In this document: piece by piece, positions 8,541-17,003 of the stretch
Numbering within the stretch: position 1 is the first letter of the stretch
How the letters are laid out: each line of letters begins with the position of its first letter
DNA from: Streptomyces liangshanensis
Lineage (GTDB): Bacteria; Actinomycetota; Actinomycetes; Streptomycetales; Streptomycetaceae
Reading direction: 5' to 3'
Assembly (NCBI RefSeq): GCF_011694815.1
Contig: NZ_CP050177.1
Span: forward strand, 434,001-498,000
Length of the DNA stretch: 64,000 nt
Notes under the pieces: generated by a model
Told to the model about the DNA's origin: nothing
The model's database searches: none
Seen by the model: the letters and a program-made list of their open reading frames with translations, nothing else
Translations under genes and position numbers: made by a program

Positions 8541-10040
8541 TCAGCGGACCTTGACGAAGACCGGGTTCGAGTAGAACCACAGGTCGTCCCACGGGCTCTC
8601 CTTGCCGTCCGCGAGCGGTTCGGCCTCGTCCGTGCTCGTGCCGCGCACGCGGGCGTAGAGGTCGGCCTCCACGTCGCGCAGGGTGTGCCGGATGACGTAC
8701 TCCTTGCCCTCCCTGCGCCAGTCGCGCGGGCCGAACCGCGCCACCACCTTGGTTGTCGGGTTGGTGTCGGTGTCGAGGCTGGCGCTCGGGCCCGTGACGC
8801 GGCCCGTGATCAGGTCGACGCGGCGGACCTCCGGGCGGTCGCCGTTGGCGTTCTTGCCCTCCAGGGGGCGGAACCTGATCTCGATCTCCACGTCCGTACG
8901 GTTGCGGCGGCTCACGGTGAGCGTCTCGCCCACCGACGCCTCGTTGCCGCGGTTGCTCGCGCTGACGTCGAGGCTGGTGATCAGGTCGCCGGTGCCCACC
9001 CAGATCCGCCCGTTGCGCAGGCCGTCCATGATGTCGGCGTAGTCCTGCCTGGCCAGCACGTGGGTCTTGCTGTACTCGCCCGGCCAGAAGTCGGAGCCGC
9101 CGCGCGTCCAGTGCACGTGCGAGTCGGAGGTCGCGGTGATCCACCAGTGGCGGCCCTCACCGAGCAGCGAGTCCCAGACGCCGCCGAGGCGCGCCGTCAT
9201 CTGGTCGAAGCCGCCGTGGGTCGGGTAGTTGCCGTACCCGCCACGCGCGCCCCCGTTGAGCGGCCCCGCCTGGTGGCCCGGGGCTCCCTCGAAGCCGACG
9301 TAGATGTCCGGCGCGGCGTTGTTGCCGTTACGGAACTCGCGCGGCGTGTCCTGTCCGTACACGCCGAGGCCGGTCGCCGACCGCGAGGTGTGGTGGGCGA
9401 TCACCAGCGGCTTGCGCCGCATGTCCTTCGCGGCCTTCAGGAACTCGACCATCTTGGCCTCGGTGTCGCGGCCCGGGTCGGCGGGGAAGGGGTCGTTCTT
9501 CGCGAAGCGGCTCTCCAGCTCGTACAACTGCTGTGCCTCGTCGGCGTGGTGAGGGATCATCAGCGTGTGGTGGTCGAGCGCGGGCGCGTCGAACTCCATG
9601 CCCCAGAACTGGAGCACACCGGGCACCAGCAGGCGGGACCGCAGCAGGTCGGGGTAGGCCTGCTCCAGGTTCACCTTGGAGTGCGTCGGGCCGCCGTGGT
9701 CGGTGCACATCACCCAGCTGAGGCCGAAGTGCTTCGCCATGATCGCGTTGGTGACGATCGGGTAGACGGCGTCGCCGCCCTTGATGAACTTCGGCGGGTT
9801 GGTCGACGTGTCGAACGAACCGCTGTACTCGGAGTGCACGTGGTGGTCGCCGGCCCGCCACACCCGCTTGCCGGAGTCGCCGTGCCCGCCCTGGTCGCGG
9901 CTGTTGTCGTCGGCCGCGGCCGGCCCGGCGGCCGCGAGCGGGCTCGCCGCCGCCAGCGTTGCCCCGACGCCGGCGTACTTGACCAACCGGCGGCGCGAGA
10001 TCGCCGAGAACTCCGGGTCCTGGCCGTTCCTGTTCTTCAC
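8541..10040 (-). CDS. Tat-exported PHP-domain protein
   Basis: 499 residues. The N-terminus has a twin-arginine signal, SRRRLVKYAGVGATLA, followed by an alanine-rich stretch ending AAAGPAAA (cut about residue 43). The mature protein carries GDHHVHSEYSG (about residue 64-74), SWVMCTDHGGPTHS, PLVIAHHTSRSAT and TATSDSHVHW, the metal ligands of a PHP/CehA-type metallohydrolase. A C-terminal beta-rich domain (about 350-499) follows. The folded, metal-loaded enzyme would be exported by Tat and act outside the membrane, perhaps as a phosphodiesterase. It is divergent from the lipoprotein gene at 10249 and tail-to-tail with the PIG-L gene. Substrate unknown. Confidence 0.87.
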   Translation of the reverse strand: MKNRNGQDPEFSAISRRRLVKYAGVGATLAAASPLAAAGPAAADDNSRDQGGHGDSGKRVWRAGDHHVHSEYSGSFDTSTNPPKFIKGGDAVYPIVTNAIMAKHFGLSWVMCTDHGGPTHSKVNLEQAYPDLLRSRLLVPGVLQFWGMEFDAPALDHHTLMIPHHADEAQQLYELESRFAKNDPFPADPGRDTEAKMVEFLKAAKDMRRKPLVIAHHTSRSATGLGVYGQDTPREFRNGNNAAPDIYVGFEGAPGHQAGPLNGGARGGYGNYPTHGGFDQMTARLGGVWDSLLGEGRHWWITATSDSHVHWTRGGSDFWPGEYSKTHVLARQDYADIMDGLRNGRIWVGTGDLITSLDVSASNRGNEASVGETLTVSRRNRTDVEIEIRFRPLEGKNANGDRPEVRRVDLITGRVTGPSASLDTDTNPTTKVVARFGPRDWRREGKEYVIRHTLRDVEADLYARVRGTSTDEAEPLADGKESPWDDLWFYSNPVFVKVR

Positions 10041-10248
10041 GATGAGGCCTCTCGTTCAACTACTGGGGGGCAACACTGGGGGGCAACGAGGAGTCTCGGG
10101 TGGCCAATCGAACGGAACATGAACAACGTTCGCGTCGATCGAGAACAACACCTCCCGGTCCGTGCTTGGGGCACCGTTGAACTGTGCTTTACCTCCGGGG
10201 GCGCTCCCGGGCACGCCCCCGCCGACCCGACCGGCGACACAAGGTAAC

Positions 10249-10668
10249 GTGAGCGTCACTGTGCGAAGTCGGTCGGAGCATCTCCGTGAGTACGGCACCT
10301 GGGTGGTCACCCTGGTGCTGGCGGCTCTGGCCGCCGTGTTGCTGGGCGCGTGCGACAGCGGCGGCCATCACCGGCTGCTCGACCCGCCCGTCGCCCGTAC
10401 GACCGTCTCGGCGTCGGACGGGTCAGCGTCGGACGCCTCGGACTTCCGGTCGGGGTGCGGCGACCCGGATCCGTCCTGCGCGCCCGTGGTGGAGCACCAT
10501 CTCGCCGCCCAGCCGGACCAGTTCCGCCCCCTCGCGGCGCTCCCCCCGACGGTCGGCGGCCGGTGGTCCGGGACCACGGTCCCCTGGTGTGCCGGAACCC
10601 CACGGCGCGGGCCACCCGACGGCGGAGGTCGGGACGTGCTGAGCCGGGTGTGCGTGTCGAGGACGTGA
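10249..10668 (+). CDS. putative lipoprotein, unknown function
   Basis: 139 residues from GTG at 10249 with AAGG five bases upstream. Seen: a charged start ([12 protein letters not shown]), a hydrophobic segment [17 protein letters not shown] whose LGAC is a lipobox, then a low-complexity Ser/Asp region and [17 protein letters not shown]. Predicted to be a surface-anchored lipoprotein. The last 40 residues ([11 protein letters not shown]) are unusual and a neighbouring frame looks equally plausible there, so a frameshift near 10590 is possible. I do not recognise a family. It precedes the cysteine-synthase-like gene by 122 bases. Confidence 0.5.
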   Translation: MSVTVRSRSEHLREYGTWVVTLVLAALAAVLLGACDSGGHHRLLDPPVARTTVSASDGSASDASDFRSGCGDPDPSCAPVVEHHLAAQPDQFRPLAALPPTVGGRWSGTTVPWCAGTPRRGPPDGGGRDVLSRVCVSRT

Positions 10669-10790
10669 CCGGGCCGGACCGCTCCGTCGTACGGCGGTCT
10701 CCCGCCGCCCGGCGAGCGGTCGGCCGTCCCCGAACGCTCCTCCCCCGGGGCCGCCGTCGTGCCCCGGGCCGCACGAAAGACATCCGCCCG

Positions 10791-11942
10791 ATGACCGGAC
10801 TCTCCCTGCCCGTCCCGCCCCTCACTCCGATCAGCACCACCGCTCCCACCACCCCTCCCCCGCGCAGCGTCCTGGGCGCCGTCGGCAACACGCCCGTCCT
10901 GTGGGTCGACGAACCCTTCGCGGCCTCCCCCGCCGGGTTCTGGGCGAAGCTCGAAGGGTTCAACCCCGGCGGCATCAAGGACCGCGCCGCCCTGTACATG
11001 GTCGACCGCGCCCGGGAGCGCGGTGACCTCCTCCCCGGCGCGCCCGTCGTGGAGTCGACCTCCGGGACGCTCGGCCTCGGCCTGGCACTGGCCGGGGTCC
11101 TCCTCGGCCATCCGGTGCACCTGGTCACCGATCCCGGCATGGAACCCCTCATGCGGCGGATGCTCACCGCCCACGGAGCCACGCTGTACGTCGTCGACCG
11201 GCCCCACCCGGAGGGCGGTTGGCAGGAAGCGCGCCGCCGGAAGGTCGCCGCGCTCCTGTCCGCGCACCCCGGGGCATGGAGCCCGGACCAGTACCACAAC
11301 CCGGACAACGTGGCCGCGTACGCCGGACTCGCCGACGAACTGGCCGGTCAACTGGACCACATCGACGTACTGGTGTGCGCGGTAGGCACCGGCGGCCACT
11401 CCGCCGGGATCGCCCGGGGCCTGCGCGAGCGGATGCCCGCGATGCGGCTGGTCGGGGTCGACACCATCGGCTCGACGATCTTCGGCCAGCCCGCCAGGAC
11501 CCGGCTGATGCGCGGCCTCGGCTCGTCCATCCACCCCCGCAACGTCGACTACGGCGCCTTCAGCGAGGTCCACTGGGTCGCCCCGGCCGAGGCGGTCTGG
11601 TGCGCCCGGCGCCTGGCCGCGCGGCAGTTCGCCACCGGCGGATGGAGCGTGGGCGCGGTCGCGCTGGTGGCCGGCTGGCTGGCCCGTACACAGCCGGAAG
11701 GGACCCGGATCGCCGCCGTCTTCCCCGACGGGCCGCACCGCTACTTCGACACCGTCTTCAACGACGACTACTGCCGCGCCCACGGTCTCCTCCTCACCGA
11801 GGAACCCACCGGCCCGCGCACACTCGCCAGTCCCGATGAGGCCGAGGTGTCGGCGTGGGCCCGATGCGGTACGGTCACCGACCCCTTGGCGGCCCCCGGG
11901 AGCACCCGGGCGACTCCGACGGTGAGGGGAGACCGGCCGTGA
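10791..11942 (+). CDS. PLP-dependent cysteine synthase-family enzyme (Cds1-like cysteine desulfhydrase candidate)
   Basis: 383 residues. Seen: VGNTPVLWV, the PLP lysine in [10 protein letters not shown] (Lys63), the substrate loop [12 protein letters not shown] (about 93-104), and the phosphate-binding [12 protein letters not shown] (about 200). This is fold type II of cysteine synthase/cystathionine beta-synthase. The extended [36 protein letters not shown] and [14 protein letters not shown] blocks resemble what I recall of mycobacterial Cds1, which degrades cysteine to sulfide, pyruvate and ammonia; true cysteine synthase is the alternative. Its stop overlaps the GTG of the following MFS gene by 4 bases, suggesting coupled metabolism and transport. 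No convincing ribosome site is seen at ATG 10791. Confidence 0.85.
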   Translation: MTGLSLPVPPLTPISTTAPTTPPPRSVLGAVGNTPVLWVDEPFAASPAGFWAKLEGFNPGGIKDRAALYMVDRARERGDLLPGAPVVESTSGTLGLGLALAGVLLGHPVHLVTDPGMEPLMRRMLTAHGATLYVVDRPHPEGGWQEARRRKVAALLSAHPGAWSPDQYHNPDNVAAYAGLADELAGQLDHIDVLVCAVGTGGHSAGIARGLRERMPAMRLVGVDTIGSTIFGQPARTRLMRGLGSSIHPRNVDYGAFSEVHWVAPAEAVWCARRLAARQFATGGWSVGAVALVAGWLARTQPEGTRIAAVFPDGPHRYFDTVFNDDYCRAHGLLLTEEPTGPRTLASPDEAEVSAWARCGTVTDPLAAPGSTRATPTVRGDRP

Positions 11943-13213
11943 ACTCCCTCTGGCGCCAGGCGCGTTCCTTCGACACCACGGTCCAACTCCTGCTGGTGAA
12001 CCAGCTCGCCATCAACCTGGGCTTCTACATGCTCATGCCCTATCTGGCCGTTCACCTGTCGGGCACCCTGGTCCTCGGTGCCTGGGCGGTCGGGCTGGTC
12101 CTGGGCCTGCGCAACCTGTCCCAGCAGGGCATGTTCCTCGTCGGCGGCCTGCTCGCCGACCGGTTCGGCTACCGCCCGCTGATCGTCGCGGGGTGCGCGC
12201 TGCGTACGGTCGGCTTCGCCGCGCTCGGCGTCGTCGACAGCCTGCCCGGCCTCCTGGCGGCGTCGGCCGCCACGGGTCTGGCCGGCGCCCTGTTCAACCC
12301 GGCCGTCCGCGCCTATCTCGCCGCCGGGGCCGGGGAGCGCCGGGTGGAGGCGTTCGCGCTCTTCCACGTCTTCTACCAGACCGGGATCCTGCTCGGTCCG
12401 CTCGTCGGACTGGCCCTGACGGCCGTGTCGTTCCCGGTCACGTGTGCCGTGGCGGCGGTGCTCTTCGGCCTGCTGACGCTGCTTCAACTGCGGTGGCTAC
12501 CCGCCAGGAAGGGGGCGGCGGACCCGGCCGGGGCGACCTGGCGGGAGCAGGCCGGCGCGGTCCTGCGCAACCGGCCCTTCTGGCTGTTCGCCGCCGCGAT
12601 GACCGGCTCGTACGTCCTGTCCTTCCAGATCTACCTGGCGCTGCCGCTGGAGACGACGCGCCTGGTGGGCGACGGTACGTACGGCACCGCGGCCACCAGT
12701 GCGCTGTTCGTCGTCTCGGGCCTGGTCGCGCTCGCGGGACAGATGCGCATCACCGCGTGGTGCGGGCGTACGTGGACGCCCCACCGCTGCCTGGTCGCCG
12801 GACTCGCCCTGATGGCGGCGGCGTTCCTGCCGCCGGCCCTCACGGCGGGCGCGGTGCCGGTGCGAGGCGGCTGGGAGGCCGCGCTCGCGCTCGTGCCGCT
12901 CCTGGCCTGCGCCGGGCTGCTGGCGGTGGCGACGGCGGTGCTGTACCCGTACGAGATGGACACGATCGTCGCCCTGTCCGGCGGCCGGTGGGTCGCGACC
13001 CACTACGGCCTGTACAACACCGTCTGCGGGGTGGGCATCACCGTGGGGAACCTGGCCACCGGGGCGGTCCTCGACGCGGGGCGCGACGCCGGTGCGGCCG
13101 CCCTGCCGTGGCTGGTGCTGGTTCTCGTCGGGGCGGGGTGCGCGGGCGCGGTGGCCGCCCTGGCCCGTAGCGGGAACCTCGGTGTGACCGCGGGGGCGGC
13201 GGTACGGGCGTGA
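11939..13213 (+). CDS. MFS transporter coupled to cysteine-synthase-family gene
   Basis: 424 residues from GTG at 11939, preceded by GGGGAGA; the longer frame upstream is the shadow of the enzyme gene. Twelve hydrophobic segments can be traced. Seen: [20 protein letters not shown] in helix 1, [17 protein letters not shown] (motif A, about residues 70-86), NPAVRAYLA after helix 4, and [12 protein letters not shown] near the end. This is the MDR/MdtH-like subgroup of MFS exporters. The 4-base overlap with the PLP enzyme means they are made together. I infer export of cysteine, a thiol product or a related amino acid; import cannot be excluded. A strong terminator follows immediately. Confidence 0.86.
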   Translation: MNSLWRQARSFDTTVQLLLVNQLAINLGFYMLMPYLAVHLSGTLVLGAWAVGLVLGLRNLSQQGMFLVGGLLADRFGYRPLIVAGCALRTVGFAALGVVDSLPGLLAASAATGLAGALFNPAVRAYLAAGAGERRVEAFALFHVFYQTGILLGPLVGLALTAVSFPVTCAVAAVLFGLLTLLQLRWLPARKGAADPAGATWREQAGAVLRNRPFWLFAAAMTGSYVLSFQIYLALPLETTRLVGDGTYGTAATSALFVVSGLVALAGQMRITAWCGRTWTPHRCLVAGLALMAAAFLPPALTAGAVPVRGGWEAALALVPLLACAGLLAVATAVLYPYEMDTIVALSGGRWVATHYGLYNTVCGVGITVGNLATGAVLDAGRDAGAAALPWLVLVLVGAGCAGAVAALARSGNLGVTAGAAVRA

Positions 13214-13216
13214 AGG

Positions 13217-13256
13217 AGGGGGTTGGTACGCGGCGACCGTCGCGTACCAACCCCCT
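13217..13256 (+). terminator. intrinsic terminator after enzyme-MFS operon
   Basis: Perfect 15-bp stem (13218-13232 with 13241-13255), extended by an A-T pair, with an 8-base loop, starting 4 bases after the MFS stop. Confidence 0.82.
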
Positions 13257-13377
13257 TGCTGCTGGCCCTGGTTACGGTCGCATCCGGCCCCGGCGCGCTG
13301 AACGGGTGCCCGGCGGCATCCGTATCCCTTCACGCATTCGGACTCCGCCGATCTCACGACTCGTAAGGGGACAACCG

Positions 13378-13839
13378 GTGACCGCCCACCGCCCGCACCA
13401 CGCCTGCGGCGCCCTGCTCGTGGCCGTGCTCGCTCTCGCCTCGCTGACCACGGCCTGCTCGGCCGACGGGAAGGCCGCGCGGCCTTCCGCGTCGCGGGCC
13501 GGCGGGATACCGGCGGCCGCCCCGGCGGACATCGAGAGGATCGCGGCGCTGACCGATTGCGAGGCCGACATCCGCACCGACGCGGACGAACTCAGGGAAG
13601 GCGTGTGCGTCACGCCCAAGGGAAGCTGGACCGTGACGACCTTCCCCGCCGAGAAGTTCAAGCGGACCTGGCTGGACGCGGCCGCCATGTACGGCGGGAC
13701 CTACCTGGTCGGACCGCGCTGGGCCATCGGCGGCACACCGGAACTGCTCGCGGAGCTGCGGAAGAAGGTGGGCGGCGACCTCCGGAAGCTGCGCGACATG
13801 AACGCGCCGCCCGTCACGGCCCCCGGCTCGACCCCCTGA
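13378..13839 (+). CDS. putative lipoprotein
   Basis: 153 residues from GTG at 13378, preceded by TAAGGGG; the longer upstream frame is rejected because it would run through the terminator and bury the signal peptide. Seen: hydrophobic signal ALLVAVLALASLTTAC with the lipobox LTTAC (Cys about residue 23), a Ser/Ala linker, then CEADIRTDADELREGVC, a pair of cysteines that could form a disulfide, and a compact alpha/beta domain (WTVTTFPAEKF, WLDAAAMYGGTYLVGPRW). Predicted to sit on the outer face of the membrane. Family not recognised; similar small lipoproteins are common in Streptomyces. Confidence 0.72.
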   Translation: MTAHRPHHACGALLVAVLALASLTTACSADGKAARPSASRAGGIPAAAPADIERIAALTDCEADIRTDADELREGVCVTPKGSWTVTTFPAEKFKRTWLDAAAMYGGTYLVGPRWAIGGTPELLAELRKKVGGDLRKLRDMNAPPVTAPGSTP

Positions 13840-13851
13840 CCGCAGGAAGCG

Positions 13852-14685
13852 CTACGGGCGCGGCAGGGTCGCCGTGTCGAGGAAGAAGGCGTCGATGCCC
13901 TGCACGGCGGTGATGAACTCGTCCAGGTTGACCGGCTTGGCGACGTACGCGTTGGCGTGCTGGCGGTAGGCGCCCTCGATGTCGTCGGGCGCGGCGGACG
14001 TGGTGAGGACCACCACCGGGATGGGGCCGAGGGCCGGGTCGTCCTTGAGGACCGCGAGGAGCTCCCTGCCGTTCATCCGCGGCATGTTCAGGTCCAGGAC
14101 GATCAGGTCGGGGCGCTCCGTTTCGGGGTCGCGCAGGTGCTCCAGGGCGGCGATGCCGTCGGTGACCTGCGTGATCGTACGAGCCATGCCGCGCGCGACG
14201 AGCGCCTCCTCGACGAGCAGCGCGTCGGCGAGGTCGTCCTCGACGAGGAGCACGCTGTAGGGGCGGTCGATCGAGAAGGGGTTCACGGCTGTGCTCCTGT
14301 GCTGGGTGGAGGGAAGGGGGCGCGAGGCGGGCTGGGCGGTGAAGACGAGTCCGGGCCAGCGGCGGCGGGCGCCCTGCCGGGTGATGCCCCACGCGTCGCC
14401 GAGCTGGGGGTAGTTCGCGCCGGCCTGCGCCGCGGCGGCGGCCTGGTCCCGCGCGCACCGCTCCACGGCCCGGCTCAGGTAGGACAGCGCGCGCAGCCGG
14501 TCCAGCTCCGTCAACGCCTCGGGGGCGGGTTCGCCGGTCGCCGTCGCGATGCCGTCGGTCCCTCCCTCTCCGTCCGGGGCCCCTCGGGCCTGTGCCGCCA
14601 GCTGGTGCGCCAACGCCCTCACCGCTTCCTCGGCGAGGCCGGTCAGCACATGGTCGTCGGACACGGGGGCAACGTCGGGGACCAT
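13852..14685 (-). CDS. Rcp1-type response regulator fused to a small HTH-like N-terminal domain
   Basis: 277 residues in one frame. The first 115 residues contain helical sequence and LGDAWGITRQGARRRWPG, typical of a separate small actinomycete protein with a HTH-like end. The last 140 residues are a receiver: VLLVEDDLADALLVEEAL, the phosphorylatable Asp in LIVLDLNMPRMNG, VVVLTTSAAPDD and the conserved Lys in AYVAKPVN, closest to Rcp1/PhyR-partner single-domain regulators. An internal GTG at 14286 has an AGGAG 8 bases upstream, so the receiver may also, or only, be made alone as 144 residues. Loss of a stop codon between two former genes is a simple explanation. Confidence 0.77.
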   Translation of the reverse strand: MVPDVAPVSDDHVLTGLAEEAVRALAHQLAAQARGAPDGEGGTDGIATATGEPAPEALTELDRLRALSYLSRAVERCARDQAAAAAQAGANYPQLGDAWGITRQGARRRWPGLVFTAQPASRPLPSTQHRSTAVNPFSIDRPYSVLLVEDDLADALLVEEALVARGMARTITQVTDGIAALEHLRDPETERPDLIVLDLNMPRMNGRELLAVLKDDPALGPIPVVVLTTSAAPDDIEGAYRQHANAYVAKPVNLDEFITAVQGIDAFFLDTATLPRP

Positions 14686-14828
14686 GGGAGAACCTTAACC
14701 AGGTGCCGCTCTCGACAACAGTTGTTGTCGGGCAACGGTACGCTGCCCGCGCCCGGCGCCGCCCGCCGGGGGTGCCCCGGCGGGCGGCCGACCGGGCGGA
14801 ACCGCCCGGCCGGCGCCCCGGGACCGGG

Positions 14829-15980
14829 TCAGAGCGCGACGATGCCCTCGCCGCCGACCCCGTCGGGAACCACGGTCGTGCCGATCTTGGTGAGCCCGCC
14901 GTCCCTGCCGATACGGAAGGCGTCGACGGCGCCCGCGCCACCGGTCTGCACGTAGAGGTAGCGGCCGTCAGGAGTGACGGCCGAGTCGACGGTGCCGGCG
15001 CCGGTGGGGGTGTTCCCCAGCGGTTCGAGCGCGGCGCGGCGCGTCTGGCGGAAGGCGGAGAGGGTGTTGCTGCCCGCGTTGGAGACGTAGAAGTGGTCGC
15101 CGACGCGGACGACCCAGCAGCTCGCCTGCTGGCCGGTCGGGGCGTCGTCGACGAGTTCGGCGTCGCCGTCCTCGCGCAGGCGGAACGTCAGGAGGCTGTT
15201 CTCCGCGCCGTCGGCGACCACGAGGCGGTGGCGGGCGTCGAAGGTCAGCCCGAACGGCTGGGACCCTTCCTTGCTGTTCACGACCGGCTCGGGGGCGGGC
15301 GCGCCCGAAGGGCCGAAGGGGAAGACCGCGATGCTGTTGCCGCCCAGCTTGGTCGTGACGACGAGCTGGGAGCCGTCCGGGGTGAACGCCACCTGGCCCG
15401 GGGTGTGGGTGAACTCGGGTGCGGTGGTCGTGTCCAGACCCAGTTCGCGGTGCCAGGCCGCGACCCGGTGCAGTCGTCCGTCCGCCAGCCGGTAGCCCTG
15501 GACGGAGCCGCCCTCACGTGCGTTGAGCACGTACACCCGGTCCCCGTGCGCGGCGACGCTGACGGGGAACACCCCGCCGGAGGTGATGATCTGCTCGCGG
15601 TGGAGGCGGTCGCCGTCGACCGAGAAGACGGTGAGGGTGTTGCTGCCCGCGTTGACCGCGTACAGCAGCTTGTGGTGGGGCTCGTACGTCAGCGAGCCCT
15701 GTGAGGCCAGGTGGTCGACGACGGAGCCGGCGAGGACGCCGCCCTTGCCGCCGGTGCCGTAGACGGTGCGCCCGTGCAGCGACCCGTCGGCGGCGCGCCG
15801 GTAGGCGATGACCTGGTTTCCCGCGACACGGTCGTTCTGGACGAACACGGCCCTGCCGTGGTCATGGGCAGACGGGGTCGACGGGGCGGAGACCGCGGGG
15901 GTCGCGAACGCGGTGGCCGCGAGGGCCACGGTCACGGCGGCCTTGAGGGTGCGGGCGAATCGGCGGGGAGGGGTCGGCAT
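14829..15980 (-). CDS. secreted beta-propeller, lactonase-family-like protein
   Basis: 383 residues from ATG at 15980, chosen for its AGGAG and because it begins directly with a signal peptide (RRFARTLKAAVTVALAATAF, cut after TPAVSA). The body is repeats of propeller blades: LLYAVNAGSNTLTVFSVDGD, DRVYVLNAREGGSVQGYRL, FTPDGSQLVVTTKLGGNSIA, HFYVSNAGSNTLSAF, TPDGRYLYVQTGGAGAVDAF. The spacing fits a seven-bladed YncE/6-phosphogluconolactonase-type propeller. Secreted members have unknown function and seem to be binding proteins rather than lactonases; I see no proven catalytic residues. It is downstream of the TetR gene, separated from it by a terminator. Confidence 0.82.
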   Translation of the reverse strand: MPTPPRRFARTLKAAVTVALAATAFATPAVSAPSTPSAHDHGRAVFVQNDRVAGNQVIAYRRAADGSLHGRTVYGTGGKGGVLAGSVVDHLASQGSLTYEPHHKLLYAVNAGSNTLTVFSVDGDRLHREQIITSGGVFPVSVAAHGDRVYVLNAREGGSVQGYRLADGRLHRVAAWHRELGLDTTTAPEFTHTPGQVAFTPDGSQLVVTTKLGGNSIAVFPFGPSGAPAPEPVVNSKEGSQPFGLTFDARHRLVVADGAENSLLTFRLREDGDAELVDDAPTGQQASCWVVRVGDHFYVSNAGSNTLSAFRQTRRAALEPLGNTPTGAGTVDSAVTPDGRYLYVQTGGAGAVDAFRIGRDGGLTKIGTTVVPDGVGGEGIVAL

Positions 15981-16076
15981 CTGTCTTCTCCTGAGTACGG
16001 CCGGCCGCGCGACTCCTGGGTAAGGCATGCGTCGGGGGCCGGCAGAGAGCGTCGTTCCGCCGTCATCCTGGAGCGG

Positions 16077-16114
16077 GGTACGCCCGGAGCGGGGCGCCCC
16101 GCTCCGGGCGTACC
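16077..16114 (-). terminator. terminator downstream of TetR gene
   Basis: Perfect palindrome with 19-base arms meeting at 16095/16096 (effective loop about 4 bases). It lies between the TetR stop at 16233 and the propeller gene start at 15980, both on the minus strand. Confidence 0.8.
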
Positions 16115-16232
16115 TCGTTAGGATGATCGGTTGGCGGCGAACGGTCGCAGGTGTCGCGTCCCGGCCCGTTCGACGCCTCCCAGGCCCGCTCCCGGCCGCC
16201 GCACCTCCCCCTCCCCCTGCCCCCGCCGCCGT

Positions 16233-16886
16233 CTACGCCGGTGCCGTCCGGGCGAGTCCGTACGCCGTCGCTTCGAGCAGGTGGCGGAGTTTCGGGGCGA
16301 AGTCGAGGGCGACGTGGGCCCAGCGCGGCTCCTGCTCGTACAGGGCGGCGAGTGTCGGGGTCGGGTGCGACACCTGCCAGAAGGTGGCCGCGAGGGACAG
16401 TGCCGTGGTCAGCAGGCCCTCGATCTGCGGGAGCGTCATGCTGCCCGCACCGGCCAGCGCACTCGCCATCTCGTCGTAGGCGGCGAAGGAGTTGGTCTTG
16501 TAGCGGCGGGCCCGCTCGATGTCGACATCGCCTTCGAGGGACAGCGGGACATGGGTCAGCAGGTCGCAGAAGACCGGCAGCGAGACCAGCGTCTCGGTGA
16601 GGACCTCGGCGACCTGGGCAGGACCGAGGTCGGTACGGTCGCCGACCTCGTCCTTGACCGCGCCGCGCCACCTGCCCCACCCCCGCTCGGCCAGCTCCAG
16701 GAGCAGTTCCTCCTTGCTGGCGTAGTAGCGCCGTACGCCGGTGCGGTGCAGCCCCGCGCGTTCGGTGACCGGCGCCAGGGTGAGGTGGCGGACGCCGCCC
16801 AGCTCCAGGGCGAGCGCCTCGGCCGCCGCCAGCAGGTCTTCGGAGCGACGCGTCTTGTCCTCGGTCGATCGGGCTCTGCGGTGCAT
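16233..16886 (-). CDS. TetR-family repressor divergent from quinone oxidoreductase
   Basis: 217 residues. Seen: N-terminal HTH about residues 15-62 (RRSEDLLAAAEALALELGG, LTLAPVTERAGLHRTGVRRY, YASKEELLLELAERGW) and a helical ligand domain typical of the TetR family (LPVFCDLLTHVPLSLEGDVD, the pattern of the TetR_C group with ERARRYKTNSFAAYDEM). No ribosome site is visible; on its strand TATAGT (16898-16893) sits 6 bases before the ATG, so the mRNA is probably leaderless. It is divergent from an oxidoreductase gene, and the space between holds several TAACGC half-sites overlapping its own -10 box, which suggests autorepression and control of the neighbour. Confidence 0.87.
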   Translation of the reverse strand: MHRRARSTEDKTRRSEDLLAAAEALALELGGVRHLTLAPVTERAGLHRTGVRRYYASKEELLLELAERGWGRWRGAVKDEVGDRTDLGPAQVAEVLTETLVSLPVFCDLLTHVPLSLEGDVDIERARRYKTNSFAAYDEMASALAGAGSMTLPQIEGLLTTALSLAATFWQVSHPTPTLAALYEQEPRWAHVALDFAPKLRHLLEATAYGLARTAPA

Positions 16887-16895
16887 ACGGGAACT

Positions 16896-16966
16896 ATAAC
16901 GCTCGCGAGGTGCGCTAAGACGCCTCCCGTGTTACGTTCGTCGTAACGCATCACAAGGAGCGTTAT
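16896..16966. promoter_or_regulatory. candidate TetR operator array
   Basis: Outer inverted repeat ataacgctc (16896-16904) and gagcgttat (16958-16966), plus an inner dyad gttacg-N5-cgtaac (16931-16947). The element TAACGC recurs in both. The left arm overlaps the TetR -10 box (TATAGT on the minus strand) and the right arm overlaps the ribosome site and start of the leader ORF. This is the expected place for the divergent TetR repressor to bind; the binding itself is inferred. Confidence 0.5.
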
Positions 16967-17003
16967 GACCTCGGCTTCGACCCTCAAGAGGAAACAGCGA
17001 TGA
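16965..17003 (+). CDS. 12-codon leader ORF coupled to the oxidoreductase start
   Basis: ATG at 16965 follows AAGGAG with a 4-base gap, a better ribosome site than that of the main gene. It encodes MTSASTLKRKQR and its TGA (17001-17003) overlaps the ATG of the oxidoreductase (17000-17002) as ATGA. This geometry is the usual one for translational coupling. It is also possible that the codons are only untranslated leader. Too short to judge by composition. Confidence 0.35.
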   Translation: MTSASTLKRKQR

